A stretch of DNA of 64,000 bases from Ochotona curzoniae (GCF_017591425.1 NW_024467106.1:22806501-22870500), one strand, 5' to 3'; numbered from the stretch's first letter, positions 11,261 to 22,734 are shown. Numbers and translations are program-made. The notes: generated from the letters alone by a model not told the origin.

Positions 11261-11394
11261 AAAGTGAAGAGTTTAGATGTTTAGATGGATTATCAAATTT
11301 CCTAGTTCAAATGTACTGCTTGTACCATCACGGTGAGGTTAGTTCCATTAACCCACTGTTTCTCAGCCTAGGGTCCTTATTTGAGTGATGAATG

Positions 11395-11700
11395 GTGGTC
11401 TCTGAGGTGGAGTCACGGCTTGGGATGCTCATATCTCATACAGAGTGCCCGAGTTCCAGCCGTAGTTCCTCTGTTTCCAATCCAACTGCCTGTAAAGGAC
11501 ACGCTGAAAGTTACCAGCTGATGGCTCACCTACTTGGGTTCGAGCCACTCAGACTGGGTTCCTGATTCCTGGTTTTGGCCTGACCCACACTTGATTATTT
11601 GGGGGCATTTTGGGAATGATCCAGCAGATGAGAGATACCTTCCCTATCTCTCTCTTTGTCCAGCACTCTGCATTCAAATAAATGAAAATAATTTTAAAAA
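11395..11700 (+). mobile_element. Ancient CSINE-type element
   Basis: It keeps the order of the head, GAGTTCCAGCC, CCTGATTCCTGGTTTTGGCC, a CTCTCTCTTTGTCCAGCACT-like tail and AAATAAATGAAAATAA. It is strongly diverged and directly followed by another CSINE. Confidence 0.6.
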
Positions 11701-11708
11701 TATTTTTA

Positions 11709-12038
11709 GGACCCAGCATGATAGCCTAGAGGTTAAAGTCTTCACCTTGCACACACCAAGATCCCATGTGGGCGCTGGTTCTAATCATAGCCGTCCCACT
11801 TCCCATGCAGGTCTCTGCTTGTGGCCTGAGAAAACAGTGGAGGATGGCACAAAGCTTTAGGACCCTGCACCAGCATGGAAGATCCGGAAGAGGCTCAAGG
11901 CTCCTGGCTTTGGATTGGCTCAGCTCCGACCGTTTTGGCCGCTTGAGGAATGAGTCTTCAGATGAAAGATTTTCCTTTCCATTTCTCCTCCTCTCTGTAT
12001 GTCTGCCTTTCCAATAAAATAAAGTAAATCTTAAAACA
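11709..12038 (+). mobile_element. Full-length CSINE of intermediate age
   Basis: Head GGACCCAGCATGATAGCC, GATCCCATGTGGGCGCTGGT, AAGCTTTAGGACCCTGCACC, and a tail TCTGCCTTTCCAATAAAAT. The target-site duplication is not clear because both flanks are A/T-rich. Confidence 0.9.
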
Positions 12039-12399
12039 AAATTTTTAATGATTAGTGGGCCTTATAGTTTTATTATCTTCTGAAAATAATATGCTTTCTC
12101 TTTTGAAACCTTGATCTCCTTTTTAGTTTCCACCATTCCTCCAAGGGTCACTTTCTCCAAAACCTCCTCTTCTGCAAATCACTTAAATCCTTAGTAACCA
12201 GTGCTCTAATGAATAACAGCTGAGACTCAATACCTCACCAGTAAAGACAGGTCTCTATTTGAACAAGAGCAATTTCGTGTGATTCCACCAATGCCAGGAC
12301 GTCCCTCTGCCCTCCCTTGGTAGGGAACCCCTAGCTTCTCCAGCACAGATTTCAGCGTGTACCCAGTCACTATTTCCTTACATAGGCTTCCTATTAATG

Positions 12400-12800
12400 G
12401 GCAAATAGTATTTTTAGAAAGTCAGAAATTAACTAAAAAGTTTGTTTTCTTTTGCAGTTCTAGAGGTTAAACAAAAGGCTCCCATGGGTGCTGCTGGGCT
12501 AACATTAAGTACAAAGAGTGCTACATGTTTCTGGAGGCTCTAAGAAAGAGCACTGTTCCCTCACTTCTTCCAAATTCTGAAATTGGTATTCCAGCTGAAT
12601 ACCTTGGCTTGTAGTCACATTCCTCGGTCTTCAAAACCCAGCAATGTCCTGCTAAGTCCTACTTAGATTATCTGTGCAATTCTTTGTCTCTTATCCCCTC
12701 TTCCACTTTTGAGGATTTCAGTGATTACGTTAAATCCAACTGCATAACCAAGAATAACAACCTAATTTCCTTGGCAACTTTGACACCCTTTTGTCTTGTA
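12400..12800 (-). mobile_element. MaLR/MLT1-like LTR relic
   Basis: The plus strand shows the antisense LTR pattern: TTTTGCAGTTCTAGAGGTTA, GGCTCCCATGGGTGCTGCTG, TTTCTGGAGGCTCTAAG and TACCTTGGCTTGTAG. These are landmark strings of reversed MaLR-type LTRs. No internal retroviral region is visible, so it would be a solo, ancient, non-coding LTR. The family name is tentative. Confidence 0.45.
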
Positions 12801-13419
12801 AACGAACAGATTCTCAGTTTCCAGAGATCAGGATAAGAGCATTTTTTTTGGAGAAAGGAGCATTAATCTGCCAACACACTACTGACACAGAAATTGGACT
12901 CTGCAGTGTCCCATGCGTTGTAGCATAGTGTGGATACAGATTGTAGCATGTTTTGATACGTTCTCCTTTTTGATAAGTCTGGTTTTGGAGAAAATGTGGA
13001 GTGATTTGACTTTAGATAGCTACCATTGCGCTATTAGAAACTAGATTTCATCCAATCATTATTTTAAAGGCCAGAATATCACTTATCATTACTGTCTCTT
13101 TGTTTATAATGTGCTTACTACCTAAAATGTTATTTGTTCTTTAGAAAATCCTGGTTAGTAATGCTGCTTTTCCTGATGCCACCTAAATAGAATCAACTAC
13201 TTTTTAGACTCTTTTAACATTTTTCACTTACTTCAACATTCCAAATGCTGTGTTGTGTTAGAATTATTCCTTTACACTTCTCGGTAGGCCAGGAGACTTT
13301 GGAAGGCAAAAGATTACTTCTGATTCACTTTTGCTTAGAAAAAGCATTACAACATGGAATGGTATATGACACATATTTTAGGATGGTTATTACCTATATT
13401 AATAATAATAATATTACTT
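12801..13419. other. Unassigned sequence
   Basis: No gene or repeat recognised. Confidence 0.35.
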
Positions 13420-13580
13420 TGTGTGTTGACTATACTGAGTACTTGATATGATATTATGAACTCTACAATATTCAACAACAGCTAAAATTATCCTCATTTT
13501 CCAGAAGAAAAGGGTGAGACTAAAGGGGTGACAAAAAATCACAAAGTCAAGAAAGAGTAGTGATAATGACCTTGATCCTC
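13420..13580 (-). mobile_element. MIR SINE fragment
   Basis: Reversed MIR signature on the plus strand: ACTGAGTACTTGATATG, then ATTATCCTCATTTTCCAGAA, GGTGAGACTAAAG and ATCACAAAGTCAAG. Ancient and diverged. Confidence 0.5.
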
Positions 13581-13599
13581 ATCTGTGTCTATTTGCTGT

Positions 13600-14679
13600 T
13601 AAATCTAGACTATTTCCACTTTGTTCCAGTAGATTCTAAGAGGTACAGAGAAAGGACGAGTGCTACATTCTTGGAATGCCCAGACAAATAAGATTCTCAA
13701 ATATTTCAGAGCTTTCTCATTCTTTCTTCCAGTAAAAATCACATGAACTCTCTGAAGGTTTAGAATTTCTAAGTACAAAACCCCATACTTTGGTATAATC
13801 TAGGCCAGGTGGACTGAGCCCTTAGCATCTGATGCAGGATAAAGAGAAGCAAGGTCTTTGTCATCTTCCCAAATCACTCAGCCTAGCCAAAGTCTGGAAA
13901 CTACAGCTAATTCTGGAGATATGCCAAAGGCTCAATGGAGGCTTTCAGAAAACCAGATATCCTCTTAATATCAAGAGCACAGTGCACTGCACAACCATCA
14001 AAATCTTCAGAACAGGTTTAGAGAAGGGATAGAATTTCCTGTTTTCTAAAGAACTGACAAAAATCTTTTCCCTGGCTCAAGGAGATCAAAATTGCAATAA
14101 ATTTTTTGAGTAAAAACTGATTTTCTGATAGAAACCACCAGGAATCCAAGAATTCTATTGTTAAGATGAAAAGTTCTATGTAATACGCGGAGTAGCCAGA
14201 GAAATGATTGCCAGGCTCACACTGGATAATTGGTTGTGGAATGAAACTGGATGCTAGTTTCATAGACCTTGAGATGTATTTCATATCTGCAAGTAATAAC
14301 AAGCTGAAGGAAGCCAGGGCAAAGCCAAAAAGAAAATCCTTAGTTTTGGTTCTAAAAGCTTCCTTAAGAATTGATCGAATATCTGAAACGAAGTGATAGT
14401 TTTACTGTCCTGGAAAATAATCTTGAAGTAAGTCTGATGTGATGGCTGTTGGTCCTTAAGACTTATAGTTGACTGCCAATACAAGACGATGCAGACCTGA
14501 AAAATACAATGAAATCATTTAAGCCAGAAAAAAAAAGTCAGAATTCAGAAGATGTCAGTACTACCAAACACTAAATGCACTGAGGAGTGCCACACAATGT
14601 TACTACTCAACAGGAGAGATCTCATGCTCCTGGTATCAGACAACACTGGGTGAGCTAGAACATCTTCAGAAATGGTTTT
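13600..14679. other. Unassigned sequence
   Basis: No supported gene; short frames on both strands overlap one another. No repeat recognised. Confidence 0.35.
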
Positions 14680-14696
14680 TAAATTCACCTTCTCTC

Positions 14697-14921
14697 AATA
14701 TCAAAACCACTTGAGCAAGAACCTCAGAGCATGCCCTACACCCAGGACTTGGGGAGGGTGGGAAATTGGGTGGGCCTTCCCCCTTAATAACCCCCTTTGA
14801 AACATGAAGGTAACAATATGGAAAACATACTAGTATTATCCACTTTCCTGTAGCCCTTGAACCTTCTTACTCTAAGTATGTAAAGAATGTCAAAATAAAT
14901 TTTATTAATAAAAAAAATAAA
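14697..14921 (+). mobile_element. Short retroinsertion, probably a 5'-truncated L1 3' end
   Basis: A perfect 17-bp direct repeat, TAAATTCACCTTCTCTC (14680-14696 and 14922-14938), brackets a 225-bp insert ending in an AATAAA-containing A-rich tail. The insert carries a G-rich tract with five G runs (14751-14774), a hallmark of L1 3'UTRs, so a severely 5'-truncated L1 is the best reading. It does not resemble the other L1 3' ends here closely enough to exclude a retroposed transcript of another kind. Confidence 0.75.
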
Positions 14922-14995
14922 TAAATTCACCTTCTCTCTTTGTTCTTCTCTTGGTGGCTTTGAGAAAATAACCAGTTCAAGACAAAAATGACAAG

Positions 14996-15170
14996 AGCCA
15001 GTGTTGTGGCATAGCAAACAAAGCCACCTCTGGCAAGCCTAGCAGGGATGATCTCTCACTCCTCTCTCTGTCTCTCTTCCTCTATCTCTCTCTGTCTCCC
15101 TCCCCCACCCCTTCATCCCTCCCTCCTTCTCTCTGTAACTCGACCTTCCAAATAAATAAATCTTTAAAAA
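14996..15170 (+). mobile_element. CSINE with large internal deletion
   Basis: A head, AGCCAGTGTTGTGGCATAGC, passes directly into an expanded CT-rich tail (CTCTCTGTCTCTCTTCC) and ends CCTTCCAAATAAATAAATCT. The B-box and mid-body are missing, so it cannot have a complete internal promoter. AGACAAAA flanks both sides. Confidence 0.8.
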
Positions 15171-15619
15171 GACAAAATCCCAAAGTCAATGTGTGAGGAC
15201 TGAGGGCTGTGAGCCACATAATTCCTGTCTGTGTACCAGGTTCCTCATTTCAGACTCCTGTCCATCAGAACACAAGCCCGGGGTGATGTCTCCTATTAAA
15301 ACCAACAAAGGTGAAGCTGAATGAAAACAAAAGAGACCAAAAGGAAAAGCTAGTTTCTCTTGACCATTAAGCTCCTTCCAGTCACTGCCACATTATGTTA
15401 AGGAAGGTGGATTTTTCTCTCTTTCCCTTCTTCCTGCTCTTCAATGACAATACTTACAAGCTTTCATCTCCTCAACGGCTAATGTTTAACCTAAAGCATA
15501 CTTGAATTCTCAGGAATATTTGGCAGAATTAGTTTTCTTCTCTTGAAACATACCGTCTTTCCTATCTTCTCCAAAAGTGCACTTCCTGTTTTGTTACATT
15601 TTGCGTGGTTTCTTTCACT
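15171..15619. other. Unassigned sequence
   Basis: Nothing recognised. Confidence 0.35.
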
Positions 15620-16407
15620 CATTGGCTTATTAGATAATGTCTATTATTTTGCTTCTTCTTCTTCTTAGGTTTCTTGTCCAACTCCTCCTTATTCTAATCT
15701 CTAAAATTTTCAATGCCCAAAGGTTCAGTCCTCATTCTCATTTCTTCTTTTGATATGCATTTCAAGGCATGCTCAACAGACTCATAATTCAATATCATCT
15801 ATCTTGTCATGATGCTTAAATGAACCTCCAGTACCAACCTCTCCCTTAGCTCCACCTTGCTGACAGATAAGCCCATCAAAATGCCCACCTGGATGTTTAA
15901 TAGACGTCTCAAAATTAATATGTCCAAAACAGAACATCTGATTTTTATTCACTCCTGCCTCCTGCACCTTTAGCCCTGTACAGTTGACTCTTCCCCAACC
16001 TACTCCAGCTCAGCAAATGGGAACACTGCTCAGACCAAAACACAGAAACCATTCATTCACATGTCATTTGTATTGACTCAGACTTTAAGATATCTAAATA
16101 CTATTTCTCAATACCTCTACCAACACCTACGACATTAATTCAAGTCTCAATCTCCTAATAGGATCCAAAGTTTCCTTGACTGTCTTGCCTTGTTGCATTC
16201 TACACAGCATGCACTGTAATCAAGCAGAAGTCGTATTACAGCATTCCTTGACCAAAGCACTCCAAAAGCCTCCCATTCATTTAAATTATCCTCCACCCTT
16301 CCCCCCACTTCCATCTTCTCAGCTAGGATGTCTGCCTCGTTCCTAATTTGATATCCTCTGTTTCATATCTTGTCCTCTAAGCTCCATCCACTTTTGCCTT
16401 CTTGCTG

Positions 16408-16410
<3 letters not shown>
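15620..16410 (+). mobile_element. Long L2-type LINE relic
   Basis: Sense-strand landmarks in order: CCACCTGGATGTTTAATAGA, ATTAATATGTCCAAAACAGA, ACCTACTCCAGCTCAGCAAA, CAGCATTCCTTGACC and AAAAGCCTCCCATTCA. These match the well-known ancient mammalian LINE text around the L2-type 3' region. It is followed by a microsatellite and, at about 16930-17095, by what looks like the same element's 3' end. Confidence 0.55.

Positions 16411-16411
<1 letters not shown>

Positions 16412-16484
<73 letters not shown>
16412..16484. repeat. Compound (TC)22(AC)15 microsatellite
   Basis: A homopyrimidine CT run (16412-16455) passes without interruption into a CA run (to 16484). The first half can form triplex DNA and the second half Z-DNA. 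Both strands give spurious frames through it (Ser-Leu, His-Thr, Arg-Glu, Val-Cys). Confidence 0.97.
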
Positions 16485-16488
<4 letters not shown>

Positions 16489-16929
16489 TGTCTCACATCT
16501 TCACTCACCTCATTATGAGACGTTTTCAGGACCTGATTTAAGATATGCGGTTTTTCATAAGGAGAACCATCCAATAACTCTTTCTCTCACTCTGGTGTAT
16601 GGGGAGAATTGTGAAAATCAGCAGTGCATACTTTACTTTGACTAGCAAAATGTGGACAGGCATGATGTCTGAGTATGCTACTTCCAAGGAAAAGCTATCA
16701 GACTCATATTTTTATCTCTCTGTACTTACTGCCATCATGACCAGAAATGCACTCATATGAGACTACATTGTCAGCCTGAGCTTTAAAGTAAAAATGTGAG
16801 ATAACAGTGAACCTGACATTTGGTAGGCATACAGTAAAAACAAGAAATAATTTTGATTACTGTAAGCCATGGAGATCTGGGGTTTATTACTCCAACATAT
16901 TTAGCCTGCTCTTTTGTAAAACATTTGTC
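16485..16929. other. Unassigned sequence between two L2 segments
   Basis: This may be diverged continuation of the L2 to its left, but I see no reliable landmark. No gene. Confidence 0.3.
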
Positions 16930-17095
16930 ATCCTATGAAACACAGTATGCTTTTATCCGATTATTTATTCAGGATCTCCCATTGCAGTATAAACTCATAA
17001 GGATAGAGACTTTGCCACATTCACTATCTTGTTATCACCTGGAAAGATAGGGCAGGTTCTCAGTAAGTGTTCATAGAATCTATTAATGGAAATTA
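16930..17095 (+). mobile_element. L2 3' end
   Basis: ATAAACTCATAAGGATAGAG followed by ACTTTGCCACATTCACTATC and TTCTCAGTAAGTGTTCATAG corresponds to the sense L2 3' end pattern (aagctccatgagggcaggga ... cagtaggtgctcaataaa). Confidence 0.6.
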
Positions 17096-17494
17096 TTATT
17101 TTTGGACAGGCAAATCAAGATGTGTATTCACTCCCTCTCTTTCTCAAAATCAGCATCCTTCCATCACTTCTTTCATGCCCCATCCAAGTGCTAATTAAGT
17201 GGTAGATCTGGGAAAAATTCATTTCTGCCAAGAGGCAGCCAAGAAAAACTGACCTGTTCTTTTCTGATTCATGCAAAAGAAAAAGTATATACAACTAAGA
17301 ATCATCCTACCCTAAACCTCATTTTAACTTAGCTAAGACTTTCTCATTGTTTAAATGAGAACATGAGAAAACATTTACTTTTTACATAGCAAGCCATATA
17401 TATCTCACAGAGTGCACATGAAATAAGTTTTGCTTTTTTTAAAATTTTTAACACATATAAAATATATACATATTTATAGGATACCATGTGATGT

Positions 17495-17507
17495 ACTTTT
17501 TAAAGAT

Positions 17508-17550
<43 letters not shown>

Positions 17551-17855
17551 TATTGGAAAGTCAGATATACAGAGAAGAGGAGACACAGAGAGGAAGATCT
17601 TCCATCTGCTGAGTCACTCTCCAAGTGACCACAATGGCCAGAGCTGAACTAATACAAAGCCAGGAACCAGGAGCCCCGAGTTCCTTTCAGATCTCCCAGG
17701 CGGGTGTAAGGTCCTAAGGCTTTGTGCCATCTTTGACTGGTTTCCCAGGTTACAAGCAGGGAGCTGGATGGGAAATGGGGCCTCCGGGACATGAAACAGT
17801 GCCCACATGGGTGTGCAAGGCAAGGGCTTTAGCTGTTAGGCTACCACTTTGGGCC
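17495..17855 (-). mobile_element. CSINE inserted in L1, with expanded (TTTA)n tail
   Basis: Complete minus-strand CSINE: its head is the complement of the segment ending CCACTTTGGGCC (17845-17855) and its tail is at the left. The 11-bp duplication CCATGTGATGT (17484-17494 and 17856-17866) marks the insertion site in L1 sequence. The A-tail has grown into about twelve TTTA units. Confidence 0.95.
17507..17551. repeat. (TTTA)n microsatellite from a SINE tail
   Basis: About eleven to twelve perfect tetranucleotide units, derived from the AAATAAAT tail of the SINE in which it lies. Likely length-polymorphic. Confidence 0.95.
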
Positions 17856-18490
17856 CCATGTGATGTTTTGATGCATAAAAACATTGTGTAACACATGTCA
17901 GGGTGACAATACCTATCTTCTCAAACATTTAGCTTTTCTCTGAACTAAAAATAATAAAAATTCTGTCTAAACAATACTAACAGTGGAATGTATACCATAT
18001 TAATGTTATCTAGAGTTGCCCTACTATGCGGTGGTATCCCAGTGCTCCCGTTGTTATCCTGTCTCTTAGAATGTGTTAATTAGCCTTTACCCAATCTTCC
18101 TTTCCCTCTTCCCTCTCCAATCTATGTACCACTGTGTTTTCCAATTCTATGAATTCATCTTTTTTGGGGTGGGAAGGGGACTTTACACATGAATTAGATT
18201 ATGTGATACTTGTCTCTATGTTTGGCTTGTTTCACTTAATATAACGACTTTCAGTTCCAAACACGTTGTTGCACATGACAAGGTTTTATTTTTTTACGGC
18301 TGAATAGTATTCCATTGTATATTTATGCACCATATTTCCTACACTGATCAACAATAGATGCTTATATTGTTTTCTTTCTGAGTTATTATGAACAGTGCTA
18401 CAATAAAGATAGGGATGTAAATGTCTCTTCAACACATTTATTTCACTTAAGTGAATGCCTACTTGTGGTTGTTCTGACTTTAGATTTTAT

Positions 18491-19699
18491 TTTTTTTTTG
18501 AGGAAATTTCATGCTTTGTTCTACTAGTAGTGCTGGTGAATAACAAACATTATGTTCCTCAACTCTAGAACTGTAAATAGATTTTAAAATACTTGATAGA
18601 AGGTGTGGAAATCAGGGAAAAGAAATAAGAGAAGCAGCTAGACAGGATGAAGACTAAAACAACCCACTGATTTTGCTTAATATCAAACTTCAGCCAAAAA
18701 GAAGATTACTTAATTATTTAACATACCTATAGAAGCTAAACTCATAAAGCACCGGATGTGTAGTCAAAAATCAGCTAGACTTGTTGTTTTTTCTCATATG
18801 CCCCCTTCCCAGTGTCCAAATAATGTGTCCATTCTCTTCTGTTTGTTCCCAGTAAAGCAGCACTCCCTCACCCACCCATCTTTGAGCAGTTACTGGATAG
18901 GTCTCCCTTCAACTCAAAGTCTGTGTTCTAGCTTTGTAAACATTTGACCTGGCTCTCACCTCTAAAACCACAATTTGTCCCCCATGTTGGTCAGTGACAG
19001 ACCTGAAACAGGAGTGACCTAAATTTCAGGGTAGAGAATGGATTGGATGAAGGTAAGAAGTAAGAAAGAAGTGGGGTGGCGAGGGGGAATCTTTCATGTT
19101 GATAGTTATTAATGTGTTAGATAGTGGCGGGCTGAGAAGGACAAATTACAGTGAAAGAGGAAGAAGTAAGCAGAATGAAGGGATATTTAGGAACTAAAAT
19201 TGACTGAACTTGATGAATAATATATTTTTAATTCTCCATGAAATTGTTTCAGGGACTTGCACAGAACTTGTCCCCGATGTATTTGTTGAATCAAAAGTCT
19301 GACATTCACTTTGTAAGAGCAGTGCTTTTGTGCTATCTCCTTTCCTCTCTTGAGGCTTCAGTTCCCCTGACTGCTGTTTGCTCCTGTCAATACTGGGTCA
19401 AATGCATGCTCCATGACAGAGAAGAAAAAGCATCGTGAGGAAGTGAGGGCTCTGCAACCCTTCTTTCATCTGGAATCACATGCCCCTATAAGCATATTCA
19501 CATAATTGGCAAAGCCCCAAAAGAATACCGTGGAGGAGAATGAATGAGGGCTGTCAAAAATGATAGAATGCAAACATATTTGTTTTCTTTTATATCTTCA
19601 AACAATGCCTCAGCATACAGATAAAAGATTACCAGATGTTATGTAAATGTAACAGTTTTTAGGCTCCTGTCTTTCCAGTTTGGGGAGGTATTAGGAGGA
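18491..19699. other. Unassigned sequence
   Basis: No repeat or gene recognised. Several short frames lack motifs. Confidence 0.35.
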
Positions 19700-19870
19700 C
19701 ATGGTTAAGACAGATCTGGATTTGAATTCCAAGCATACTCTCCCATGAGCTGGGTGACTTTGGACAATTTACCACAGTTACCTCATATGAAAATCAAAGC
19801 AAATAATTATATTAAACTCTGTATCATTGAGAGAGGAAGTGGAGGTAAAATGTTAGGAGAGTGTCTGCTG
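19700..19870 (+). mobile_element. MIR SINE fragment
   Basis: Sense MIR order: TGGTTAAGACAGATCTGGAT, TTGAATTCCAAGC, GAGCTGGGTGACTTTGGACA and CTCATATGAAAATCAAAGC. Confidence 0.65.
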
Positions 19871-19991
19871 AACAGACTTTAGCAAATGGTGGGAAATTTT
19901 GGGAAGCTTTGGTAATAATCGCAGTAAGTCTTCTAAAATCATTACCCTCATTTCGAAAAGGACAAGCATTTGCTGAGTCAGGACCTTGTAA

Positions 19992-20007
19992 TTTTTTTTT
20001 TTTTTTT
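19992..20007. repeat. T16 homopolymer
   Basis: An isolated T run. The sequence to its right (20008-20440), read on the minus strand, could be a retroposed transcript end, but I see no poly-A signal and no target-site duplication. Confidence 0.8.
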
Positions 20008-20479
20008 GAGTTAAATCACATGGCCTGAGGTGCTGGGTTTTCTTCTATCTCTGAAAGTGGTCCCACCCTTTCAACAGGCATTTCTGGTCTTACGGAGACA
20101 TAAACTCCACCTTAGGCTTGTCCTCCCACTGTGTCTCAGATGTGTCTTTTAGCAGCACAGCCAAGGCTCTTTCTTGCCTTCTTTGTTGCACTGATTCCTG
20201 CCCAGGACTGCTCTGTCAAGTTTATTGCTTGTTCCTGGATGCCTAAGCACGCTTCAGCTTCCTTTCCAGGTAGCCTCTATCTCTAATTTCCCTAAGGTCT
20301 AGATTTCTTCCAAAGCTCTAAAACCATGACCTCTTCATTGGGAGGAAAAAAAAGTGGCTATGAGGTTAGCATCCAGAGTAATTAAAGATATAATAGGCCA
20401 GAGAGCATAAAGCTTCAGTAAAATAACACTTGCTTAGGAATTACCCTAATCGCATTCCACCTGCACTCTTGGAGTCAAT

Positions 20480-20700
20480 GTATTGCAGTGGTAGAGAGTG
20501 CAGGACTTGGAATCATGCTGACATGTTCAGTTCTTGTTAGCTCTGAGTCATCTTTTAACTTATTTTCTCACCTGCAAAATTGGAAAATAAGAGTATTTAC
20601 TACCACATGGATTTGTGGTAAGGATTGACTAACATTATATGTTTAAGTGCCCCATATAGTAGGAACTTAACCAAGGGAAATTTCCACTATTGTTATGACT
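20480..20700 (+). mobile_element. MIR SINE
   Basis: CAGTGGTAGAGAGTGCAGGA, AGCTCTGAGTCATCTTTTAA, CTCACCTGCAAAATTGG and AGGATTGACTAACATTATAT follow the sense MIR consensus over nearly its full length. Confidence 0.7.
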
Positions 20701-20929
20701 TTGCTTTGTGATTAGTATTCCTAGAGTTGTTGGAGTTCAACTCTCTTCACGGGCGATATTTTATGACTCTTGTTTTCATTTCATAAATTTAAACATGCCC
20801 TGACTACCCTGAAGAGATGTCTGTGAGCTTTATCTCTGAAAAAATATGTTCACCCCAACTTCTATAAAATCCCAAAGCAATGGGACATTGCATCTTGACC
20901 CACAAAGGCACACAGCATGACTATAACTG

Positions 20930-21110
20930 TTTACATGCATTTGCTGACCATATACCCAATCTTCTTCCAAACACATCACCACTCTGAGTAAGGATGATGA
21001 TCTCTACTTAGAAAGCAGTCCAGGCAAGTGGACTTGCTCTAGATCACACAGCCAGGAAAGGTCAAACTGAAGGCTTAACAACTCCTTACACATGGCTCTT
21101 AACCTCAAGG
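20930..21110 (-). mobile_element. MIR SINE fragment
   Basis: Reversed MIR landmarks: AATCTTCTTCCAAACACATC, GCTCTAGATCACACAGCCAG and GAAAGGTCAAACTGAAGG. Confidence 0.55.
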
Positions 21111-21539
21111 TCAACTCAGGCTGACTCAAAATCAGTCAACACCTGGTCCACAATATATGGTTCTAATGACCTACTTGCTGAGTGTTTGGCCTTTGAAGAT
21201 GCCAAGAGCAGAAACACTTCACAGAAACAAAGACCTTCACATGCTCACCCCTCATTTCTTAGATAAGAAAATCATACATCTTCCAAAACCATACTGAATT
21301 CAGCAGAGCCAAGATCCAAATGCAAAAGAGAAAATTAATGTAGTTTTCATTTAAGAAAACCCAGAAAAGACATTACCATGTTTCATTACTGTCATTAACA
21401 CAATCAACAATACTGAATGTAATTTCTAGACATCTACAATGTGTTCACAGATGCTATAGGAAATGCCAGAATTCAAAAAAAGAAATGTACAATCATTATT
21501 TTGAATGCCTTTAAAATTCATATTTGTAATACTGAGTAT

Positions 21540-21745
21540 TGATGTGACCAATATACCACTCTATTTTACACATAAGCACCTTACATTTTAATTAGCCCTG
21601 AGTGTAGGCACACTATCATTATCCCTATTTTATAAAGAAACGAAGGCTCATAGAACTTAATGAATTTTTCCAAAGTCTAAGTAAATAACTGGGATCTGAA
21701 ATCAGGCAATCAAATGCAAATCTCAGTGCTCTGGTTTAATGTAGT
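21540..21745 (-). mobile_element. MIR SINE
   Basis: Reversed MIR core: CACCTTACATTTTAATTAGC, ACTATCATTATCCCTATTTT, ATAAAGAAACGAAGGCTCAT and AAATAACTGGGATCTGAAAT. Confidence 0.7.
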
Positions 21746-21987
21746 TGAAACAAACTCAACAAAGAAATGTCCCTAACTATCATAATGATAGGTCAGCTCT
21801 GGCTGGGAAATGAACAGTCTGAGAAGTGAGAGTAGAGCCCACAGCACCTGAGAATGGCGTTCTTGTTGCAAGCATGAAAAGGCTAAGACAGAAATTTATG
21901 AGCAGAACTGCTGGGATTCACTGTCTGCTATCCTGGCATCATCACACCTCTTTGAATTTTTCAAAGCACCACTTCTTGATGAATTTG

Positions 21988-22005
21988 CAGCAGCAGCAGC
22001 AGCAG
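21988..22005. repeat. (CAG)6
   Basis: Six perfect CAG units inside non-coding sequence. The Gln run it gives in the frame at 21826-22020 has no support as protein. Confidence 0.9.
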
Positions 22006-22009
22006 CCCC

Positions 22010-22730
22010 AGTCAGGATGATTGCAGATAGGGCACTAAAGAAGCAAAACCAGGAGTGGGAGTTGGTGGGGAAGAGCAGGGTTGAGGCAGCTTGGAGAGAT
22101 ACTTTAGTTTCATTGCTACTGAATCTATTCTTTATCTTTCAAACCTGAAGAAAGCAATCCAATCCATACAGCCTTTTCCCTCTCTTCCATAAATTGCATT
22201 TTTTTAAAAAAAAATCAACTGGAGCAGGATTTATTGATTGGCATTGACAGTGAACTTCACAAATTCATACAAAAGACTTTTCTCATTATAGAGTCATTTA
22301 GAGGACTTGTTAGTTCAGCGCATTCATCATAAAGTTCACCTGCAGTATTGCAAAAAGGCATAAAATGTATAAAATTGAGCCAAGCTGTAGGGTTTTCTTC
22401 TGTCAATTGAATCTTTCAGCATACTTTCAGTCATTTTCTTTTCAGTTTGGAAGATGAAACTAGGAGCCGCCACCCCGACAGAATTTTTACCAAGAGGCAG
22501 AAATAGTAATCTCCACGGAGTGTCAGGCAATCAAAAACTTGAATCCAGTACTAGAACTGTTCAAAAACTGATTCCAGGTTAAATGTGTCTATATCTACAG
22601 GTCCCCTATAACCCCTTTCAATGAGAGGAAAAAAAGAAGTCTGTCAATGAAGGATATCACTTTGTTGGGTTTTTCATTCTTCTGTGGAATGTCAACCAAG
22701 TCATCTTCTCTAACCTTCAAAATAAAAATA
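22010..22730. other. Unassigned sequence
   Basis: Nothing recognised. A/T-rich palindromic TTTTTTTAAAAAAAA lies near 22200-22214. Confidence 0.35.
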
Positions 22731-22734
22731 GCAT

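Larger units (their letters stand above)
17420..18490 (-). mobile_element. Ancient L1 3' end, split by a CSINE
   Basis: On the plus strand the reversed L1 3'UTR (ATGTGATGTTTTGATGCATA, CTAGAGTTGCCCTACTATGC) leads into the reversed end of ORF2 (GGCTGAATAGTATTCCATTG at 18299-18318, AGTGCTACAATAAAGATAGG). The ORF2 part is riddled with stops. The CSINE at 17495-17855 splits the 3'UTR. The subfamily looks like an older placental L1, not the lagomorph-specific one. Confidence 0.8.

Noticed and set aside
21826..22020. Polyglutamine-containing small protein
   Set aside because: A (CAG)6 run in a short frame with no start context, domain or splice support.
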